A stretch of 64,000 nt of DNA, from assembly GCF_023702125.1 (NCBI RefSeq), contig NZ_CP098415.1:2232001-2296000 (forward strand), read 5' to 3'. How positions within the stretch are numbered: position 1 is the stretch's first letter; each line of letters starts with the position of its first letter. Made by a program: the position numbers and the translations under genes. Below the pieces are notes generated by a model that had not been told where the DNA came from, ran no database searches, and saw only the letters and a program-made list of their open reading frames with translations. Below, piece after piece: positions 1 to 8,614 of the stretch. Source of the DNA: Halorubrum hochsteinianum (GTDB lineage Archaea; Halobacteriota; Halobacteria; Halobacteriales; Haloferacaceae).

Positions 1-357
1 CCGCGTCAGGTGTCGGCAGAGCCAGTCGTGGGTCCTGATGCTCCCGAGGACGAACCCGCCGCCGTGGAAGAAGACGACGGTCGGGAACGGCGGGTCGCCC
101 GCGGGCAGATAGAGGCGGGCGTCAAGGTCGTCTGGCGACCCCCGACCGCCCGTGGCGCGCCGGCTCTCGTCGCCGGGACCGGGCACGGTCACCGACTCGG
201 TCGCGCCGACGCTCGGCGGGTTTCGGTTCTGAAGCCGCGTCAGCGGTCGAGTCAGGAGTCGGAGCAGTTTCAGCCGGTAGCGTCCGTGGGGGAGCGGAAT
301 CCGCGACTGGCGGGCCGCGGCCCGCTTCGCTTGGGGGTCGATCTGGTCGGCGCTCAC
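1..357 (-). CDS. Alpha/beta hydrolase (HSL/esterase type), 3-prime end outside window
   Basis: This is the N-terminal 119 residues of a hydrolase that runs off the left edge. A GTG start gives a protein opening MSADQIDPQAKRAA. The frame then reaches LDARLYLPAGDPPFPTVVFFHGGGFVLGS, whose HGGG is the oxyanion-hole motif of hormone-sensitive-lipase-like carboxylesterases. The catalytic Ser, Asp and His lie outside the window. The long stretch before the beta-strand leading to HGGG is the usual cap region of the family. The HGGG segment resembles that of the complete hydrolase at 59193, so the two may be distant paralogues. The substrate cannot be inferred; a short-chain ester is the family expectation. 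The start is chosen because no ATG lies in frame nearby. Confidence 0.82.
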   Translation of the reverse strand, partial: MSADQIDPQAKRAAARQSRIPLPHGRYRLKLLRLLTRPLTRLQNRNPPSVGATESVTVPGPGDESRRATGGRGSPDDLDARLYLPAGDPPFPTVVFFHGGGFVLGSIRTHDWLCRHLTR

Positions 358-430
358 GCCGGGGGAGTCGTCGCCCCGCCGACAAGACGGTTGCGGCGGC
401 TGCCGTCGGTTCCGGAGGTGACCGCCCCGC

Positions 431-1360
431 TCATCCGGTCACGCCGGCGGCCCGCAGCTCCTCGCGGATCGCGTCGCGTTTCACCAGCCCGAAGCCGACG
501 CAGATGATGAGGAAGCCGGCGACCGTCGCGGGGGTGATCCCCTCGCCGAGGACGAGCCAGCCGGCGGCGGCCGCGAACACGGGCGCGACGTAGGAGACGA
601 GGTTGATCTCGATCGGGCCGAGCCGGTCGAGGAGGTCGAAGTAGATGAGGAAGCCGATCCCGCTGGCGACGACCGAGAGGTAGCCCAAGGCGAGCAGCGA
701 CTCCGTCGTCCAGGCCGCGTCGGCGACGGACTCGCCGAGTCCGAAAGCGAGCAGGTGCGTGAGGCCGGCCCCGAGGAGCATCGACCACGCCTCCATCGTC
801 TCGATGGCGATGTCGGCGTCGGAGGCCCGGGAGAGGACGGAGCCGAGCGCGAACGAGGCGGCCGCGGCCAACACGAGCAGCTTCGAGACGGTGCCGCCGC
901 CGGTCAGGTTCGCGGGGTCGGGGTTCGCGAGGACCACCGCCCCGACGAGCCCGATCCCGAGCCCGAGCGCGCCGACCGCGGTCAGCCGCTCCGCGGGGAG
1001 GAAGGCGCGCGCGAAGACGGTGGTCAAAAGCGGCGAGAGGCTGACGATGACGGCCGCGACGGCGCTCGTCACGGCGGGGTCGCTCTCGCCGACGAACAGG
1101 AACGCGTGGTAGGCGGCGATGATGAACACGGCCCCGGAGACGACCTCCAGCCACCCGTCCCGGCCGCGCGGGACCGGGTCGTCGACCGCGTACGCCGCGT
1201 AGGCCAGCATCACGACGCCCGCCACGTCGAACCGGAACGCGGCGAACAGCACGGGCGGGAAGTACGCCAGCCCCGCGTTGATCGCGACGAACGCGGACCC
1301 CCACGCGGCGGCGAGAAGCAAGAACAGCGCGAGGTTTCTGAGACGGCTCACGTCCGCCAT
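431..1360 (-). CDS. EamA/DMT-family transporter
   Basis: A 309-residue membrane protein of the drug/metabolite transporter superfamily, predicted to export a small metabolite across the cytoplasmic membrane. About ten hydrophobic helices are visible, in the typical two five-helix EamA repeats. The first repeat begins ALFLLLAAAWGSAFVAINAGL and contains the family-like FRFDVAGVVML; the second has PIEINLVSYVAPVFAAAAGWLVLGEGI near its end, the conserved C-terminal half signature. The ATG is chosen because the following MADVSRLRNLALFLLL places the first helix at the N-terminus; the longer upstream frame is Pro/Arg-rich and not membrane-like. Length fits the family (about 300). Substrate unknown. 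Confidence 0.9.
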   Translation of the reverse strand: MADVSRLRNLALFLLLAAAWGSAFVAINAGLAYFPPVLFAAFRFDVAGVVMLAYAAYAVDDPVPRGRDGWLEVVSGAVFIIAAYHAFLFVGESDPAVTSAVAAVIVSLSPLLTTVFARAFLPAERLTAVGALGLGIGLVGAVVLANPDPANLTGGGTVSKLLVLAAAASFALGSVLSRASDADIAIETMEAWSMLLGAGLTHLLAFGLGESVADAAWTTESLLALGYLSVVASGIGFLIYFDLLDRLGPIEINLVSYVAPVFAAAAGWLVLGEGITPATVAGFLIICVGFGLVKRDAIREELRAAGVTG

Positions 1361-1469
1361 CTCCCGGCGGCCGGCCAAAAGGTTCCGGAAACGGTCAGGT
1401 TCGCTGGGGCCGCTCGGGCACGGGCGCGGGAGGGAGGCCGCGACCGGTCTCGGCGGGGGCGACCGGCAG

Positions 1470-2129
1470 TCAGCGCACCTGATACCCGTCCGCGTCGCGG
1501 GCGACGACGCCAACGTCTGAGAGCCGCCGGAGGGCGTCGGCGACCGTCGACTCCCGCGCGCCGACCTCGTCGGCGACCGCCGCGGGCGTGCCGTCGGTCT
1601 CGATCACCGCGGCGATGACCGTCGCGAAGAAGCGGCTGTCGGCCTGCCCGCCTAGCCGCTCGTCGATCTCGGCGAGGGCGTCCTCGACGCGGCCCTGAAC
1701 CCACCGCTGCGCGAGCGAGAGCTCGCGGTCGAGGTCCTGTAAGCGCGCGAACTCCTCCGCGAGTTCGGCGAGGTCGCCGGTCGTCCCGGAGCCGTCCGGG
1801 GCCTCGATCGAGAGGTGCGGGCACCGACCCGACATGTCGAGGCTGTTCTTCGCCGGGTACGCGCTCTTCGCCCCGAAGCCGTACGGCGAGACGCTCACCT
1901 CCAGCCGGAGGCTGCGCGCGATCCGGAAGTACTTGCGTCGCTGGTCGTCCGTCGTCGACTCGACGAGACCGGCCTCCTCCAGCTTCCGCAGGTGGTCGAT
2001 CACCGCCTTCGGGCTCACGTCGAGGTACTCCGAGATCTCCGTGACGTAACAGGGCTTGGTGGCGAGAAGCCGGAGGATGCGCCGCCGGTTCTCGTTGCCT
2101 AAGAGATCGAGCAGTACCGCGGAGTCCAT
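1470..2129 (-). CDS. Winged-helix transcriptional regulator with two HTH domains
   Basis: A 219-residue DNA-binding protein. Residues about 10-70 form an ArsR-like winged helix (GNENRRRILRLLATKPCYVTEISEYLDVSPKAVIDHLRKLEEAGLV). A middle segment carries a conserved-looking YGFGAKSAYPAKNSLDMSGRCPH patch, then a helical, probably coiled-coil stretch near 110-150. The C-terminal 55 residues look like a second HTH (TPAAVADEVGARESTVADALRRLSDVGVV). Such two-HTH regulators recur in haloarchaea. The effector is not evident. A TATA-like GTAAAAC on the minus strand lies about 27 bases ahead of the ATG, consistent with a leaderless transcript. It faces away from the EamA gene's start, so the two could be co-transcribed. 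Confidence 0.82.
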   Translation of the reverse strand: MDSAVLLDLLGNENRRRILRLLATKPCYVTEISEYLDVSPKAVIDHLRKLEEAGLVESTTDDQRRKYFRIARSLRLEVSVSPYGFGAKSAYPAKNSLDMSGRCPHLSIEAPDGSGTTGDLAELAEEFARLQDLDRELSLAQRWVQGRVEDALAEIDERLGGQADSRFFATVIAAVIETDGTPAAVADEVGARESTVADALRRLSDVGVVARDADGYQVR

Positions 2130-2218
2130 TAACGTGTGGTTAGCGTCGGAAACGTAAAACGGTGACTTCCCCGGTCGCCCTCGTCACCCGCCGTCCCGCC
2201 GCCGTCCCGGAACTTCGC

Positions 2219-3018
2219 TCACGGCTCGCCGGCGAGGTCGTCGTACCCGTCGAGCCAGCCGGAGACCGCCTTCTGGAGCGCGCCGGCCGTGCTGCCGAGG
2301 TTGAGGATCCGGTAGCCGTCGGCCGCCTTCGCCGCGGCGTCGTCGGTGTCGAACGCGAGCCCGCCGACCGGCACGCCGGCCTCGACCGCCTTCGAGCGGA
2401 CCGTCTCGACCGCCTCCTCGACCTCGGGGTGGTCGATCTCCCCGGGGTGCCCGAGCGAGACTGACAGGTCGAAGGGACCGATGAACACGAAGCCGAGCTC
2501 CGGTACGTCGAGGATCGCGTCGAGGTTCTCGACGGCGGCCGCGGTCTCGATCGTCGTCCCGACCATCGTCTCGGCGTCCTCGGTCGCCACGTAGTCGTCG
2601 GCCAGCCCCCAGCGCCGCGCTCGCGGCGCGGCGAGGCCGCGGTCGCCGGGGCCGTCGTCGTACCGGAACCGGGCGGAGGCGACCGCCTCCCGGACCTCGG
2701 CCGCGTCCTCCACGCGCGGGAGGAACACGTTCCTGACGCCCAGATCGAGCGCTTTCCGCACGAGCGCGGGGTCGGAGTCCGGGAGCCTCACGAGGAGTTC
2801 GACGCCCGTCCGCTCGGCGGCCCGGAGCAGGTTCTCGACCGTCCCCGCGTCCCACGGGTCCGGCCCGCCGTGTTCGAAGTCGAGCCAGACGAAGTCGACG
2901 CCGAGCTCGCCGTACAGCTCCACGAGCGTCGGGCTGTACGCGTTGTCGAGCACGCCGAGCGCGACCCCGTCGTCCGCCAGCGTCGCCGCGACCCCGTCGT
3001 CCGCGAGTGGTCTGCCAT
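2219..3018 (-). CDS. HpcH/HpaI-family aldolase, probable frameshift at codon 4
   Basis: A class II pyruvate-type aldolase/citrate-lyase-beta-like protein of about 265 residues. The frame shows ALGVLDNAYSPTLVELYGELGVDFVWLDFEHGG, then TTIET (metal-binding Glu) and FVFIGPFDLSVSLG (metal-binding Asp), all characteristic of the HpaI/HpcH fold. Its function would be reversible aldol cleavage of a 2-keto-3-deoxy acid releasing pyruvate, or a related reaction. The C-terminus (stop at 2219) is clear, but no ATG, GTG or TTG exists in the coding frame near the N-terminus. The expected ATG at 3016-3018 (MAD...) is one frame off, and adding one base at about 3008 would give MAD-x-LADDGVAAT. The N-terminus also contains a perfect 18-bp direct repeat (2960-2977 and 2987-3004), giving a 9-residue duplication. 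Either a sequencing indel or a real lesion; if real, the gene is damaged. Confidence 0.72.
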
Positions 3019-3075
3019 GTCGCCTCGCCGTTCGGTCCCCGCGGGCATACCCTTGTGGGGGGCTGGACGGTGGGG

Positions 3076-3180
3076 GAGGCGGAAGGGGCGGCGACGGGGG
3101 AGGCGGAGGGGGCGGCGACGAGAGAGGCGGAAGTGGCGGCGACGGGAGAGGCGGAAGTGGCGGCGACGGGAGAGGCGGCG
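3076..3180. repeat. 24-bp G-rich tandem repeat, about 4.4 units
   Basis: Between the divergent aldolase and gpmI genes a 24-bp unit is repeated head to tail: units at 3076-3099, 3100-3123, 3124-3147, 3148-3171 and a partial one after 3172. Units 3 and 4 are identical (start GAGGCGGAAGTGG); units 1 and 2 differ at a few positions. The plus strand is strongly purine-rich with several runs of three to five G, so it could form G-quadruplex or triplex structures. In one minus-strand frame it would encode a Pro/Ser/Leu-rich tract, which I do not regard as translated. Confidence 0.85.
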
Positions 3181-3256
3181 GAAACGCCCGCCGCGATTCC
3201 GGGAACGGCGCGCAGCGAGCCGAAGGGTAGTTACCGAGCGCGGAGAGACGGGGGGT

Positions 3257-4831
<1,575 letters not shown>

Positions 4832-4894
4832 ACTCGGGATCGATTCCCGCCCGTTCCACGGCCTTTTATGTTCGGCAGCGTCGTGTGATCGACC

Positions 4895-6037
4895 ATGACA
4901 GACGACACGACGCCGGTGATCGCGGCCGCCTACCGAACCCCGCAGGGACGCGAGGGCGGCGTCTACGAGGACGTTCGCAGCGAGGACCTCTCGACGAGGC
5001 TCATCGACCACGCGCTGGCGGAGACGGGGCTGACGAGCGACCACGTCGACGACCTGATGTGGGGCGTCGCCCAGCAGCGCACCGAGCAGGACAACAACGT
5101 CGCGCGCGTCATCGCGCTGCTGTCCGAGCTGGGCGAGTCGGTGCCCGCGACCTCGATCAACCGCTGGTGCGCCTCCTCGATGCAGGCGGTCATCTCGGCG
5201 TCGGACGCGATCGCGGCGGGCAACCGCGACTGTATCATCGCGGGCGGCGTCGAGAACATGAGCCGCGTCCCGATGGACGGCGACTCCTACGAACACCTCC
5301 ACCCGGAGCTGTCGGAGCGGTACAACATCTTCCAGCTCCAGATGGGGATGACCGCGGAGAAGGTCGCCGAGGAGTACGACGTGAGCCGCGAGGCCCAAGA
5401 CGAGTACGCCGCCCGGAGCCATCAGCGCGCCGCCGAGGCGACCGAGTCCGGCCGGTTCGACGACGAGATCGTTCCCGTCGAGACCGACGACGGCCTCATT
5501 GAGGAGGACGAGGGGATCCGCCCGGACACGACCGCCGAGAAGCTCGCCGGCCTCTCGCCCGCGTTCACGGGCGACGGCAGCGTCACGGCCGGGAACTCCT
5601 CGCAGATCTCCGACGGCGCGTCGCTGACGGTCGTCACGAGCAAGGCGTTCGCCGAGGAGCACGGCCTCGACGTGCTCGCCGAGGTCGGCACGAACAACGT
5701 CGCCGGCGTCGACCCCACCGTCATGGGGATCGGGCCGGTGCCCGCGACCCGCGGCCTGCTCGACCGCGCCGGCACCGACATCGACGACTACGACTTGGTC
5801 GAACTCAACGAGGCGTTCGCATCCCAGTGCGAGTACGCCCGCCGCGAACTCGGCATCGACGAGGAGGTCTACAACGTCAACGGCGGAGCCATCGCGATCG
5901 GCCACCCGCTCGGCGCGTCCGGCGCGCGCCTCCCCGTCACGCTCCTCCACGAGATGCAAAAACAGGACGCCGAGCGCGGCCTCGCGACGCTCTGCGTCGG
6001 CTTCGGGCAGGGCGCAGCGATCGAGTTCATCCGGTAA
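4895..6037 (+). CDS. Thiolase (acetyl-CoA C-acyltransferase)
   Basis: A 380-residue thiolase that either cleaves 3-ketoacyl-CoA in beta-oxidation or condenses two acetyl-CoA; direction cannot be told from sequence. The acyl-accepting cysteine is Cys92 in [12 protein letters not shown]. The C-terminal catalytic motifs [19 protein letters not shown] (His) and CVGFGQGAA (second Cys, general base) are both intact, as is the NEAFA motif at about 310. Length matches the roughly 390 residues of degradative thiolases. It follows gpmI by 63 bases in the same direction but has no metabolic link to it. The stop is followed by an oligo-T run that probably ends transcription. Confidence 0.95.
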   Translation: MTDDTTPVIAAAYRTPQGREGGVYEDVRSEDLSTRLIDHALAETGLTSDHVDDLMWGVAQQRTEQDNNVARVIALLSELGESVPATSINRWCASSMQAVISASDAIAAGNRDCIIAGGVENMSRVPMDGDSYEHLHPELSERYNIFQLQMGMTAEKVAEEYDVSREAQDEYAARSHQRAAEATESGRFDDEIVPVETDDGLIEEDEGIRPDTTAEKLAGLSPAFTGDGSVTAGNSSQISDGASLTVVTSKAFAEEHGLDVLAEVGTNNVAGVDPTVMGIGPVPATRGLLDRAGTDIDDYDLVELNEAFASQCEYARRELGIDEEVYNVNGGAIAIGHPLGASGARLPVTLLHEMQKQDAERGLATLCVGFGQGAAIEFIR

Positions 6038-6050
6038 CGAACTGACAGAC

Positions 6051-6056
6051 TTTTTT
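6051..6056 (+). terminator. Oligo-T tract after the thiolase gene
   Basis: Six consecutive T residues 14 bases downstream of the thiolase stop, in an otherwise GC-rich context. Archaeal RNA polymerase terminates at such T-runs. A second six-T run occurs at about 6361-6366 just beyond the hairpin repeat. Confidence 0.55.
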
Positions 6057-6062
6057 CGTCCA

Positions 6063-6325
6063 CGGTGGCGCGTGCCTGCGAGCGCCCGAAGGGCGCGAGT
6101 CAGCACGCGCGAGGGAGTCGGCGGTCCGAAGCGAAGCGGAGGACCGCCGACGAGGCTGGGGAGGCGTGAGGTGCTGTCGCTGTGCGGGGCGGGAATCGAA
6201 GGGGCAGTCGTGAGGCGGGCGCAGGCGACGGCAGCACCGCAACGAGGGAGCGAAGCGACTGAGTGAGGAGCGCCCCGAGCGTGCGCCCGCCTCACGACTG
6301 GGGCTTCGAAGGTGTTCGCGTCGAT
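6063..6325 (+). repeat. Dispersed hairpin element, copy 1 (full length)
   Basis: Non-coding element shared with 14357, 21511 and 57454. In order: a GCGCGTGCCTGCGAG lead; hairpin 1 (GCGCCC 6082-6087 with GGGCGC 6091-6096); hairpin 2 (11-bp perfect stem, 6117-6127 with 6141-6151); the invariant core GAGGCTGGGGAGGCGTGAGG at 6152-6171; a conserved GTCGCTGTGCGGGGCGGGA-type linker; hairpin 3 with a perfect 18-bp stem (6206-6223 with 6282-6299) closing a 58-base loop; and a GGGGCTTCG tail. Stem sequences differ from those of the other copies but remain paired. This copy lies downstream of the thiolase and upstream of the small membrane protein gene. I do not recognise it as a known IS or RNA family. 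Possible identities are a structured RNA, a 3-prime processing or termination element, or a non-autonomous mobile element. Confidence 0.85.
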
Positions 6326-6433
6326 CTGTCCGTAACCGAGAAGAGAATCTGTCGGCCCGCTTTTTTAGGCCCAAATGTTCCGAACTGGCGACCACCACCT
6401 GAGCTTGATAGAAACTACCCGACTTTTTCAAGT

Positions 6434-6448
6434 GTGCTACGGTAGCAC
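6434..6448. promoter_or_regulatory. 7-bp inverted repeat just ahead of a start codon
   Basis: GTGCTAC at 6434-6440 and GTAGCAC at 6442-6448 are perfect inverted copies around one base. They end five bases before the GTG start of the membrane protein gene, where a regulator would block a leaderless promoter. A T-rich CTTTTT at 6423-6428 is the likely TATA-box position. Function is inferred from position only. Confidence 0.4.
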
Positions 6449-6452
6449 GAAC

Positions 6453-6782
6453 GTGAGCAACCAGGGGCTGCGCCTCGACCGCACGAGTGTGGGGCTCACC
6501 GTCGTGGGACTCCTCGGAGGGATCGTCGTCTACGGCTTCGATTGGCCCGCCGCGTACCCCCTCGGCAGTCTCATCTCGTTGGTCGGCGTCGCCGGCGTGT
6601 GCCTGATCGCCCGGCGGCTGCGAGCGTACTCGCTCGTCATGCTACTCGTCGGCGTCCTCGCGCTCGCGTTCGCCGTTCTCAGCGCGCTAAATTGGGGTCT
6701 CGGACAACTGGTCGCCCTCCACCTGTTCCTCGCGTTTCTCGGCCTCGTTCGCGGCGGACAGGCGTATCGAGCGACGAACTGA
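6453..6782 (+). CDS. Small four-helix membrane protein, unknown function
   Basis: A 109-residue hydrophobic protein with about four transmembrane helices: VGLTVVGLLGGIVVYGF, LGSLISLVGVAGVCLIA, SLVMLLVGVLALAFAVLSAL and LVALHLFLAFLGLV. A GTG start is chosen because it follows the AT-rich promoter-like stretch and gives a short cytoplasmic N-terminus (MSNQGLRLDRTS); an upstream extension to 6375 would add residues that look like the promoter region. It is flanked by the hairpin repeat on one side and the thiL 3-prime end on the other, so it is a single-gene unit. No family recognised. Confidence 0.65.
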   Translation: MSNQGLRLDRTSVGLTVVGLLGGIVVYGFDWPAAYPLGSLISLVGVAGVCLIARRLRAYSLVMLLVGVLALAFAVLSALNWGLGQLVALHLFLAFLGLVRGGQAYRATN

Positions 6783-6801
6783 CGCCGGCGAGACTCACCT
6801 C

Positions 6802-7728
6802 CTATCCGTCGCCGTGCGTGTAGCCGCGGTCGGGCAACGGCTCGTCGTCGGCCGTGACGCGCGCTTCGACCTCGCTCCCACTTTCCTCGACCACCGTCCC
6901 GATCCGCGTCAGGCCGGCCGGACACGCCTCTCGAACCGCGTCCACCTCGGGCTCCGGAACCGCACACAGCAGTTCGAAGTCCTCGCCGAAGTGCGCCGCC
7001 AGCTCGAACCGCTCCGCCGAGTCCTCGGCCACCTCCTCGACCGCGGGGTGGACCGGGACCGCCCCCCGGTCCAGTTCGATCCCGACGCCGCTCGCCTCGG
7101 CCAACTGGTGACACGACCGGGCGAGCCCGTCCGAGGAGTCCATCATCGCGGTCGCGGACCCCGCGAGCGCCAGCCCGTCGGCCACGCGCGGCGTGAACCG
7201 GAACAGCTCGTTGGCGCGCTCGACCGCCTCGTCGTCGTCCGTCGCGTTCCCGCGTTCGAACAGCCGCAGCGCCGCGGCGGATCGGCCCCACTCGCCGGTG
7301 ACGCAGAGCGCGTCGCCGGGGGCAGCGCCGTCGCGGGTGACGCTGCCGTCCTCAGTCACGTCCCCGATCGCGGTGGTCGCGGTCGTGAACTCCACGTGTT
7401 CGTCGAGGTCGCCGCCGACGTACTCGGCGTCGACCGCCTCGCAGACGTCGACCGCGCCGGCGACGAACCGCTCCAGCTCCTCGCGGTCGAACGCCTCGTC
7501 GGCGTAGACGGCGACGGCGGCGCTCGCCGCGGCCCCCGTCGCGGCCACGTCCGACAGCGACGCGCCGACCGCGCGCCAGCCCGCGGTGTACCGCGTCGTC
7601 CCCGGCGGGAAGTCGGTCCGCTCGTGGAGCATGTCCGTCGTGATGACCGTCCCGTCGACGACCGCGGCGTCGTCGCCCGCGTGCGGGAGGTCGGCCGCCA
7701 GCGCCCGGAGGGCGTCGCGCTCGTTCAC
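6802..7728 (-). CDS. thiL: Thiamine-monophosphate kinase
   Basis: A 308-residue cytoplasmic kinase that phosphorylates thiamine monophosphate to thiamine pyrophosphate, the last step of cofactor synthesis. The PurM/AIRS-like fold is visible: GDDAAVVDGTVITTDMLHERTDF near the N-terminus (Mg/ATP binding), WRAVGASLSDVAATGA, a GGD at about 115, MDSSDGLARS (substrate and ATP-binding) and HFGEDFELLCAV close to the C-terminus. The GTG start (NERDALRALAADLPHAGDD) fits the family's N-terminus, and a TATA-like CTTATTGG on the minus strand at 7757-7764 lies about 30 bases before it. The longer frame would need a TTG start inside the promoter. It is convergent with the small membrane protein gene. Confidence 0.93.
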   Translation of the reverse strand: MNERDALRALAADLPHAGDDAAVVDGTVITTDMLHERTDFPPGTTRYTAGWRAVGASLSDVAATGAAASAAVAVYADEAFDREELERFVAGAVDVCEAVDAEYVGGDLDEHVEFTTATTAIGDVTEDGSVTRDGAAPGDALCVTGEWGRSAAALRLFERGNATDDDEAVERANELFRFTPRVADGLALAGSATAMMDSSDGLARSCHQLAEASGVGIELDRGAVPVHPAVEEVAEDSAERFELAAHFGEDFELLCAVPEPEVDAVREACPAGLTRIGTVVEESGSEVEARVTADDEPLPDRGYTHGDG

Positions 7729-7870
7729 TGTTCCACGCTCCGCGCGTGGGGCCAATAAGCGATCGGTCCCGGGCTACCCTCGCCGCGGTGATCGAGACCG
7801 ACGGTCACGCCGAACCTCGCGCTGCCGTGCTGCGTGTTGTCATGGAACATTTAATCGAGTAAAACAACAT

Positions 7871-7932
7871 AATGAATATTATCATTATCAATCATTATGT
7901 TTATTACTATCCTCCGAATCGTACCAGTCGCA
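7871..7932 (+). promoter_or_regulatory. AT-rich promoter and palindromic site ahead of the aceA leader ORFs
   Basis: A strikingly AT-rich stretch (7840-7915) in GC-rich surroundings. A TATA-like TTTATTA at 7900-7906 lies about 30 bases before the ATG at 7933, which is ideal for a leaderless haloarchaeal transcript. Upstream, AATGA (7871-7875) and TCATT (7882-7886) form an interrupted palindrome, and ATCATTAT occurs twice (from 7881 and from 7891). These are operator candidates for carbon-source control of isocitrate lyase, by position only. Confidence 0.6.
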
Positions 7933-8037
7933 ATGGCAGTATCCGCATCCGTACGCGACCACGCAGAGGCCCGACGCACAGACCGTACCACCGAACGACC
8001 GCCGCAGCCGCCCACACGACCCGATGACGACACCTAA
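7933..8037 (+). CDS. 34-residue leader ORF 1 upstream of aceA
   Basis: A short ORF (MAVSASVRDHAEARRT...) whose ATG sits at the expected transcription start of the AT-rich promoter, so it would be translated from a leaderless mRNA. The peptide is Arg/Thr/Pro-rich with no hydrophobic segment. Its stop lies 13 bases inside the next ORF, which is in a different frame. It belongs to no family I know. It could be a leader peptide controlling downstream translation, or spurious. Confidence 0.35.
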   Translation: MAVSASVRDHAEARRTDRTTERPPQPPTRPDDDT

Positions 8038-8401
8038 CGACACGCCCGACGACGCGACCCGACGCACCGACGACACGACCACCCGATCGACGGACTCGAC
8101 GACGACTACCACGACCGACGCCGCCACCGCGACCGATCCCACCACTTCTCCGCGGACGGTCCCCGGCCGCACCCCGCTGACCGAAGAGGCGGGCGCGCCG
8201 CTGGTCCCGACGATCACAACCCGCCGAGCGACGACCGCGCGGTCGTCCGGCTCGCCGACGGGGACCGACGGCGAACGCGACGCGACGCGGACCGAGACCC
8301 GCACGTCCACCCGCCCGCCGACCGACGGCGAACGCGACGCGCCGCTCGTCCCCGACCTGCGCCCCGCCTCGCGGACGCGGACGGACGGGGGCTCGCGATG
8401 A
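8024..8401 (+). CDS. Thr-rich low-complexity ORF 2 upstream of aceA
   Basis: A 125-residue ORF dominated by Thr, Asp, Arg and Pro, including six consecutive Thr near residue 26. It carries an internal near-duplication: TDGERDA occurs twice and APLVP occurs twice. Nearly every codon ends in G or C, as in genuine genes here, which argues weakly for coding. It starts inside ORF 1 and ends by an ATGA overlap with ORF 3. It would be disordered. The composition could equally reflect GC-rich filler, so the call is tentative. Confidence 0.35.
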   Translation: MTTPNDTPDDATRRTDDTTTRSTDSTTTTTTDAATATDPTTSPRTVPGRTPLTEEAGAPLVPTITTRRATTARSSGSPTGTDGERDATRTETRTSTRPPTDGERDAPLVPDLRPASRTRTDGGSR

Positions 8402-8610
8402 GCGCCGACCCCGTCCGCGACCGGACGCGAGCGACCCGCTCGACTCCGGGGCCGATCCCGATGACGGGGACCGGCGACGGCCCCCGGCCTGACCCCACGA
8501 CACTCGCGCTCGCGACCCGGTCTGATGACGAGGGACGCACTACGACGCGGACCGACGACACTCGCCGCCTGCCGACGAACCGACCCGGCGACCACGCCAC
8601 CACGCAGTAA
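8398..8610 (+). CDS. Low-complexity ORF 3 immediately upstream of aceA
   Basis: A 70-residue Thr/Arg/Asp/Pro-rich ORF that begins with an ATGA overlap on ORF 2 and ends four bases before the aceA start codon. These spacings are typical of translational coupling in haloarchaeal operons. No domain or membrane segment is visible and no family is recognised. If ORFs 1-3 are not translated, the stretch is a 680-base 5-prime leader of aceA. Confidence 0.3.
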   Translation: MSADPVRDRTRATRSTPGPIPMTGTGDGPRPDPTTLALATRSDDEGRTTTRTDDTRRLPTNRPGDHATTQ

Positions 8611-8614
8611 TCCG

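Noticed and set aside
10-507. Plus-strand ORF at the left edge
   Set aside because: Antisense to the HGGG hydrolase frame and Arg/Pro/Ala-rich; no domain visible.
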